This document shows, piece after piece, positions 59,211 to 64,000 of a DNA stretch of 64,000 nucleotides. The notes beneath the pieces were generated by a model. The model was not told the DNA's origin and made no database searches. It worked only from the letters and a program-made list of their open reading frames with translations. The stretch's first letter is position 1; every line of letters begins with the position of its first letter. The position numbers were made by a program, and so were the translations under genes. Origin of the DNA: an uncultured Chryseobacterium sp. (GTDB lineage Bacteria; Bacteroidota; Bacteroidia; Flavobacteriales; Weeksellaceae); contig NZ_CAKZIK010000030.1 of the NCBI RefSeq assembly GCF_936933875.1, forward strand, positions 85,840 through 149,839. Reading direction: 5' to 3'.

Positions 59211-61616
59211 ATGAAAAGACGAATTAAACACGTTACAGTTCTTGGTTCGGGAATTATGGGAAGCGGAATTGCAGCGCACTTTGCAAACATTGGCGTTGAA
59301 GTTCTTTTGCTTGACATTGTTCCTTTTGAACTGACAGAAACGGAACAGAAAAAAGGTCTTACCAAAGACGACAAAGCCGTGCGAAACCGCATCGCCACAG
59401 AAAATTTTGAAAAACTGAAAAAAGCCAGTCCTGCACTTTTGTACACACCAAAATTTGCGGACAGAATTAAGGTGGGTAACTTCGATGATGATTTGCAAAA
59501 AATCAAAAATACAGACTGGATTATTGAAGTGGTAGTTGAAAGATTGGATATCAAAAAATCGGTTTATGAAAAAATTGAGCAGTTCAGAAAACCGGGAACT
59601 TTGGTTTCCTCCAACACTTCCGGAATTCCGATTAACATGCTTGTAGAAGGCAGAAGCGACGATTTTAAAAAATATTTTGCGGGAACGCACTTCTTCAATC
59701 CGGTAAGATATCTTCCGCTTTTGGAAATTATTCCAACCAAAGAAACGGATCCGGAAATCGTGAAATTCTACATGGAATATGGTGCAAAAATGTTGGGTAA
59801 AACTACCGTTTTAGCAAAAGATACACCTGCATTTATTGCGAACAGAATCGGTGTTTTCTCTATGATGAATTTGCTTCACGAAGTGAAAAATTTGGGTTTG
59901 AATGTTTCCGACATTGATAAATTAACAGGTCCTGTAATTGGTCGCCCAAAATCTGCGACGTTTAGAACTGCGGATGTGGTTGGTTTGGATACGTTGGTTC
60001 ATGTTGCTCAAGGTGTTGAAAAATCGGGTGTTGAAGCACAAAATTTCAATGATGTATTTAAGTTGCCGGAGTACATCCAGAAAATGGTAGATAACAAATG
60101 GTTAGGTTCTAAAACTGATGGTGGTTTCTACAAAAAAGTGAAAAACGCTGAAGGAAAATCTGAAATTCACGGACTGAATTTGGATACAATGGAATATGAA
60201 CTTCAGGGCAAATCCAACTTCCCTACTCTTGAATTAACCAAAAATATCGACAAACCAATCGACAGATTTAAGGTTTTGATTGGTGGAAAAGATAAAGCAG
60301 GCGAATTGTACAGAAAATCTTTAGGCGCATTGTTCGCTTATGTTTCGCATAAAGTTCCTGAAATTTCTGACGAAGTTTACAAAATTGATGACGCGATGCG
60401 TGCCGGTTTTGGTTGGGAAAACGGTCCGTTTGAAATTTGGGACGCTGTTGGAGTTCAGAAGGGAATTGAACTGGCTAAAGAAGCCGGTTACGAAGTTTCG
60501 GATTGGGTGAAAGAAATGGCTCAAAAAGGCGAAACATTCTATAAGGTAAACGACGAAGGACAAAGCATTTTCTTTGATAAAAATTCAGGAAATTACAGCA
60601 ATATTCCGGGACAAGATGCATTTATCATTCTAGATAATATTAGAAAAAATAAAACACTTTGGAGCAACTCCGAAAGTGCCATTCAAGATTTGGGCGACGG
60701 AATTATCAATTTTGAAATCCGTTCCAAAATGAACTCACTTGGAGGCGGCGTTTTAGACGGCTTGAACCGTGCAATCGACCTTGCTGAAAAGGAATACGAC
60801 GGTTTGGTTGTCGGAAATCAAGGCGCGAATTTCTCTGTTGGAGCGAATTTAGCGATGATTTTAATGATGGCAATCGACCAAGATTGGGACGATTTGAATA
60901 TGGCAATTGCCTACTTCCAAAAATCGATGATGAGAGTTCGTTATTCCTCAATTCCTGTTGTGGTGGCGCCTTTCGGAATGACTTTAGGCGGTGGTTGCGA
61001 AATGACGATGCACGCCGACAAAGTTGTGGCAGCCGCAGAAACTTACATTGGTTTGGTTGAAACAGGAGTTGGTGTAATTCCTGGTGGCGGCGGAACGAAA
61101 GAATTAACGTTGAGAACGTGCAAAGATTTTGCAAAAGACGACGTAAAAACCAACCGTCTTCGTGATGCCTTTATGAATATTGCGATGGGTAAAGTGGCGA
61201 CTTCTGCTTACGAAGCCTACGATATGCACATTTTAGAACAGCATAAAGATATCGTTGTTGTGAATAAAAACCGTCAAATTGCTGAAGCGAAAAAAGTCGC
61301 AAAATTGTTGGCAGAACAGGGTTACACGCAACCAATTGAGCAAAAAGTAACCGTTCTTGGTAAAGATGCATTGGGAATGTTCTACGTGGGAACCGACCAA
61401 ATGTTGACCGGAAATTACATTTCTGAACACGATAAAAAAATTGCAGACAAATTAGCGTATGTAATGGTCGGCGGAAATCTTTCAGAACCAACAGTGGTGA
61501 ACGAACAGTATTTATTGAATTTGGAAAGAGAAGCATTCTTGCAACTTTGCGGCGAGAGAAAGACTTTAGAGAGAATTCAGTATATGCTTCAAAACGGTAA
61601 ACCGCTTCGTAATTAA
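59211..61616 (+). CDS. 3-hydroxyacyl-CoA dehydrogenase/enoyl-CoA hydratase fusion (FadB/FadJ type)
   Basis: This 801-residue two-domain enzyme is ordered dehydrogenase first, hydratase last, the reverse of E. coli FadB. The NAD motif VLGSGIMGSGIAAHFANIG opens the protein, with FAGTHFFNPVRYLPLLEIIPT later. The hydratase part has GANFSVGANLAMIL and VAPFGMTLGGGCEMTMHAD with Glu/Gly for the oxyanion site. It performs steps two and three of beta-oxidation. Confidence 0.95.
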   Translation: MKRRIKHVTVLGSGIMGSGIAAHFANIGVEVLLLDIVPFELTETEQKKGLTKDDKAVRNRIATENFEKLKKASPALLYTPKFADRIKVGNFDDDLQKIKNTDWIIEVVVERLDIKKSVYEKIEQFRKPGTLVSSNTSGIPINMLVEGRSDDFKKYFAGTHFFNPVRYLPLLEIIPTKETDPEIVKFYMEYGAKMLGKTTVLAKDTPAFIANRIGVFSMMNLLHEVKNLGLNVSDIDKLTGPVIGRPKSATFRTADVVGLDTLVHVAQGVEKSGVEAQNFNDVFKLPEYIQKMVDNKWLGSKTDGGFYKKVKNAEGKSEIHGLNLDTMEYELQGKSNFPTLELTKNIDKPIDRFKVLIGGKDKAGELYRKSLGALFAYVSHKVPEISDEVYKIDDAMRAGFGWENGPFEIWDAVGVQKGIELAKEAGYEVSDWVKEMAQKGETFYKVNDEGQSIFFDKNSGNYSNIPGQDAFIILDNIRKNKTLWSNSESAIQDLGDGIINFEIRSKMNSLGGGVLDGLNRAIDLAEKEYDGLVVGNQGANFSVGANLAMILMMAIDQDWDDLNMAIAYFQKSMMRVRYSSIPVVVAPFGMTLGGGCEMTMHADKVVAAAETYIGLVETGVGVIPGGGGTKELTLRTCKDFAKDDVKTNRLRDAFMNIAMGKVATSAYEAYDMHILEQHKDIVVVNKNRQIAEAKKVAKLLAEQGYTQPIEQKVTVLGKDALGMFYVGTDQMLTGNYISEHDKKIADKLAYVMVGGNLSEPTVVNEQYLLNLEREAFLQLCGERKTLERIQYMLQNGKPLRN

Positions 61617-61653
61617 GAACAAGATACAAGGCAAAAGATACAAGTTTTGAGGA

Positions 61654-61736
61654 GCCACAAAGTGGCGAAATCATTAGCAAAGGGTGAAGCCCTTTGAAAA
61701 ATCAAAAAAGCCAATGTTAAAAAGCCACGAAGTGGC
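61654..61736. repeat. Three short hairpins between fadB-like and fadA-like genes
   Basis: GCCAC-AAA-GTGGC (61654-61666) and GCCAC-GAA-GTGGC (61724-61736) are near-identical units 70 bp apart with AAAGGG/CCCTTT (61679-61695) between them. They lack T-runs, so are probably repeats or mRNA-stability hairpins rather than terminators. Confidence 0.65.
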
Positions 61737-61763
61737 GATATTAAAATTATTAAAATATAACAA

Positions 61764-62945
61764 ATGTCAAAACAAGCATACATAATAAAAGGATATAGAA
61801 CAGCGGTGGGAAAAGCACCGAAAGGTTCTCTTCGCTTTACGCGTCCCGATGTAATGGCGGCGACAGTCATTGAAAAATTGATGGCTGCAGTTCCACAACT
61901 CTACAAAGACAGAATTGACGACCTTATCGTAGGAAACGCAATGCCTGAAGCAGAACAGGGTTTGAATGTGGCACGTTTAATTTCTTTAATGGGATTAAAC
62001 ACCGACAAAGTTCCGGGAGTTACCGTAAACAGATATTGTGCATCCGGTTCGGAAGCGATTGCAATTGCCTCTGCAAAAATTCAGGCAGGAATGGCGGATT
62101 GCATTATTGCAGGTGGAACAGAATCAATGAGTTACATTCCGATGGGCGGTTACAAACCGGTTCCCGAACCAGATACTGCAAAATCCAACCCTGATTATTA
62201 TTGGGGAATGGGTTACACCGCAGAAGCCGTAGCAAAAGAATTCAATATTTCGCGTGAAGAACAGGATGAATTTGCTTTTCAGTCTCACGTAAAAGCGTTG
62301 AAAGCCCTGGAAGATGGAAAATTCAAAAACCAAATTGTTCCAATTCCTGTAGAATACAATTACTTGGATGAAAATCAAAAAGTTCAGACTAAAAAGTTTG
62401 ATTTTGCTCAGGATGAAGGACCAAGACAGGGAACCTCAATTGACGGTTTGGCAAAATTAAAACCAGTTTTCGCAGCGGGAGGTTCTGTTACAGCAGGAAA
62501 TTCTTCGCAAATGTCGGACGGTGCAGCTTTCGTAGTGGTAATGTCGGAAGAAATGGTGAAAGAATTAGGTTTGGAACCCGAAGCAAGATTGGTTGCTTAT
62601 GCAGCCGCAGGTTTAGAACCGAGAATTATGGGAATGGGACCAATTTACGCCATTCCAAAAGCATTAAAACAGGCAGGCTTAGAACTGAAAGATATTGATT
62701 TAATTGAACTGAATGAGGCATTTGCTTCTCAATCCGTTGCGATTAAAAAAGAATTGAATTTAAATCCTGAAATTTTAAATGTAAACGGAGGCGCAATCGC
62801 ACTTGGACATCCACTTGGTTGCACAGGAACGAAATTAACTGTTCAATTGTTGGATGAAATGCGAAGACGCGGCAACAAATACGGAATGGTTTCCATGTGT
62901 GTTGGAACAGGACAAGGAGCGGCGAGTATTTTTGAACTACTATAA
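61764..62945 (+). CDS. fadA: Acetyl-CoA acyltransferase (thiolase)
   Basis: This 393-residue thiolase has the acylated Cys in VNRYCASGSEAIAIA (about residue 92), His in GGAIALGHPLGCTG and the second Cys in MCVGTGQGAAS. It cleaves 3-ketoacyl-CoA with CoA in the last step of beta-oxidation. It lies between the fadB-like gene and the acyl-CoA dehydrogenase, and the three are probably co-transcribed across repeat-filled gaps. Confidence 0.95.
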   Translation: MSKQAYIIKGYRTAVGKAPKGSLRFTRPDVMAATVIEKLMAAVPQLYKDRIDDLIVGNAMPEAEQGLNVARLISLMGLNTDKVPGVTVNRYCASGSEAIAIASAKIQAGMADCIIAGGTESMSYIPMGGYKPVPEPDTAKSNPDYYWGMGYTAEAVAKEFNISREEQDEFAFQSHVKALKALEDGKFKNQIVPIPVEYNYLDENQKVQTKKFDFAQDEGPRQGTSIDGLAKLKPVFAAGGSVTAGNSSQMSDGAAFVVVMSEEMVKELGLEPEARLVAYAAAGLEPRIMGMGPIYAIPKALKQAGLELKDIDLIELNEAFASQSVAIKKELNLNPEILNVNGGAIALGHPLGCTGTKLTVQLLDEMRRRGNKYGMVSMCVGTGQGAASIFELL

Positions 62946-63034
62946 TTGTACAATGTAAAATGTACTAAGTACAAGTATTTTCTATAAAAAATTATTAACA
63001 ACTAATCGTACATTGTACTTTGTACTTTGTACAT
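62946..63034. repeat. GTACATTGTAC-type repeat before the acyl-CoA dehydrogenase
   Basis: TACAATGTA (62949-62957) and TACATTGTA (63009-63017) are a perfect inverted pair, and TGTAC-rich units recur in both halves. No terminator is visible. Confidence 0.6.
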
Positions 63035-63044
63035 ATTACAAAAA

Positions 63045-64000
63045 ATGAATACATCAACAAAAAAATCATTAGTTGGAGGTGACTTCTTAATAACAGAAAC
63101 TCCGGCTGCAGAAATCTTCACACTTGAAGAACTTTCTGAAGAACAAAAAATGCTTCGCGATTCTATTCGCGAATTTATTGACAGAGAAGTAGTTCCTCAC
63201 CACGAACGTTTCGAACATAAAGATTATGCATTGACTGAAGAATGTATGCGTAAATTGGGCGAAATGGGCGTTTTGGGAGTTGCAGTTCCAGAAGAATACG
63301 GTGGACTTGGAATGGGCTTCGTAACCACAATGTTGGCTTGCGACGTGGCTTCCGGAGCAAACGGTTCTTTGGCAACGGCTTATGGAGCACACACCGGAAT
63401 CGGAACGCTTCCTATCCTACTTTACGGAACTGAAGAGCAAAAGAAAAAATATCTTCCGGCTTTGGCAATGGGCGAAAAATTCGGGGCGTATTGTTTAACT
63501 GAGCCTGATGCAGGTTCTGATGCCAATTCAGGAAAAACAAAAGCAAGATTGTCTGAAGACGGAAAACACTACATCATCAACGGACAGAAAATGTGGATTT
63601 CCAATGCAGGTTTTGCAGATACTTTCACATTTTTCGCGAAAATTGATGACGATAAAAACATTACTGGTTTTGTTGTAAACAGAAGCGAATTAGAGAATCC
63701 TGAATCTTTGACTTTCGGCGAGGAAGAACACAAATTAGGAATCCGTTCCTCTTCTACTCGTCAGGTTTTCTTCAACGATATGAAAGTTCCTGTTGAAAAT
63801 CTTTTGGGTGAAAGAAACAACGGTTTCAAAATCGCTTTGAACGCTTTGAACGTTGGTAGAATTAAACTGGCTGCCGCAAACTTGGACGGACAGAGAAGAA
63901 TTTTGAACCACTCTATCCGTTATGCTAACGAAAGAAAACAGTTTGGCGTTTCTATTTCAACTTTTGGGGCAATCCGTAAGAAACTGGCTGAAATGGCAAC
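63045..64000 (+). CDS. Acyl-CoA dehydrogenase, 3'-truncated by window edge
   Basis: The frame opens at ATG 63045 (MNTSTKKSLVGGDF) and runs off the right edge after about 318 residues. Conserved parts are VAVPEEYGGLGMG, the FAD region YCLTEPDAGSDANS with MWISNAG, KLGIRSSSTRQVFF and NALNVGRI, then YANERKQFGVSIS. The catalytic Glu lies beyond the window. It starts beta-oxidation by making trans-2-enoyl-CoA, and hands electrons to EtfAB. Confidence 0.95.
   Translation, partial: MNTSTKKSLVGGDFLITETPAAEIFTLEELSEEQKMLRDSIREFIDREVVPHHERFEHKDYALTEECMRKLGEMGVLGVAVPEEYGGLGMGFVTTMLACDVASGANGSLATAYGAHTGIGTLPILLYGTEEQKKKYLPALAMGEKFGAYCLTEPDAGSDANSGKTKARLSEDGKHYIINGQKMWISNAGFADTFTFFAKIDDDKNITGFVVNRSELENPESLTFGEEEHKLGIRSSSTRQVFFNDMKVPVENLLGERNNGFKIALNALNVGRIKLAAANLDGQRRILNHSIRYANERKQFGVSISTFGAIRKKLAEMA

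Overview
The window reads as ordinary chromosome of a Bacteroidota bacterium of class Flavobacteriia, most like the Chryseobacterium/Kaistella/Epilithonimonas group (Weeksellaceae). The evidence is the AT-rich base composition, the short 288-residue primary sigma factor, the lack of Shine-Dalgarno sequences, many start-proximal TAnnTTTG boxes (the -7 element of this phylum), and family types such as the CcsA fusion protein, an acyl-ACP desaturase and bacillithiol-linked proteins. I see no rRNA, tRNA, CRISPR array, prophage or insertion sequence.

Layout. 1-5.5 kb: the 3' part of a cytochrome c maturation gene, an SPFH membrane protein with a small ribbon-helix-helix partner, a cupin and an M61 peptidase. 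5.6-12 kb: HAD phosphatase, NhaC antiporter, a restriction-fold orphan divergent from holA, trxB, crcB, a decayed gene and a TPR protein. 12-20.7 kb: S9 peptidase, DoxX, era, a lipoprotein hydrolase, map with a methyltransferase, and an acyl-ACP desaturase. 21-28.7 kb: a propeller histidine kinase with its LuxR-type regulator, gpmI, SUI1, a nucleoside phosphorylase, tag and a helical repeat protein. 29-33.3 kb: threonine aldolase, an aminotransferase, and peroxiredoxin with thioredoxin. 33.4-41 kb: acetyltransferase, DUF421, uvrA, M28 peptidase, CPBP protease and rpoD. 41-43.2 kb: a tight four-gene thiol operon (YfiT/BstA-like, DUF1569, YtxJ, Crp). 43.2-50.3 kb: pncA, a pseudouridine synthase, etfA/etfB, SDR, M20 dipeptidase and an OmpA lipoprotein. 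50.3-55.5 kb: a leftward cluster with a THUMP-like methyltransferase, methylmalonyl-CoA mutase small subunit, DivIC, udk, a SanA-like protein and an NAD(P)H:ferredoxin-type reductase. 55.5-58.6 kb: tlpA and an iron ABC transporter split by a GxxExxY cassette. 58.6-64 kb: a fatty-acid beta-oxidation operon (marR, fadB-like, fadA-like, acyl-CoA dehydrogenase running off the right edge).

The strongest system-level signal is regulatory. The 19-base sequence ACTATGCATGCATAATATT occurs identically before etfB and before marR, with an inverted further copy 80 bp upstream of the latter. The operator places the ETF genes (electron acceptor of acyl-CoA dehydrogenase) and the beta-oxidation genes in one predicted MarR regulon, although they lie 11 kb apart. 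The second is a PD-(D/E)XK-fold GxxExxY gene bracketed by two nested inverted repeats and wedged inside an ABC-transporter operon. The third is a bacillithiol-linked operon ending in a Crp/Fnr regulator. Several genes appear to lack an ATG start (era, the SanA-like gene, doxX, the THUMP-like methyltransferase, and a lipoprotein whose expected start codon reads ACG).
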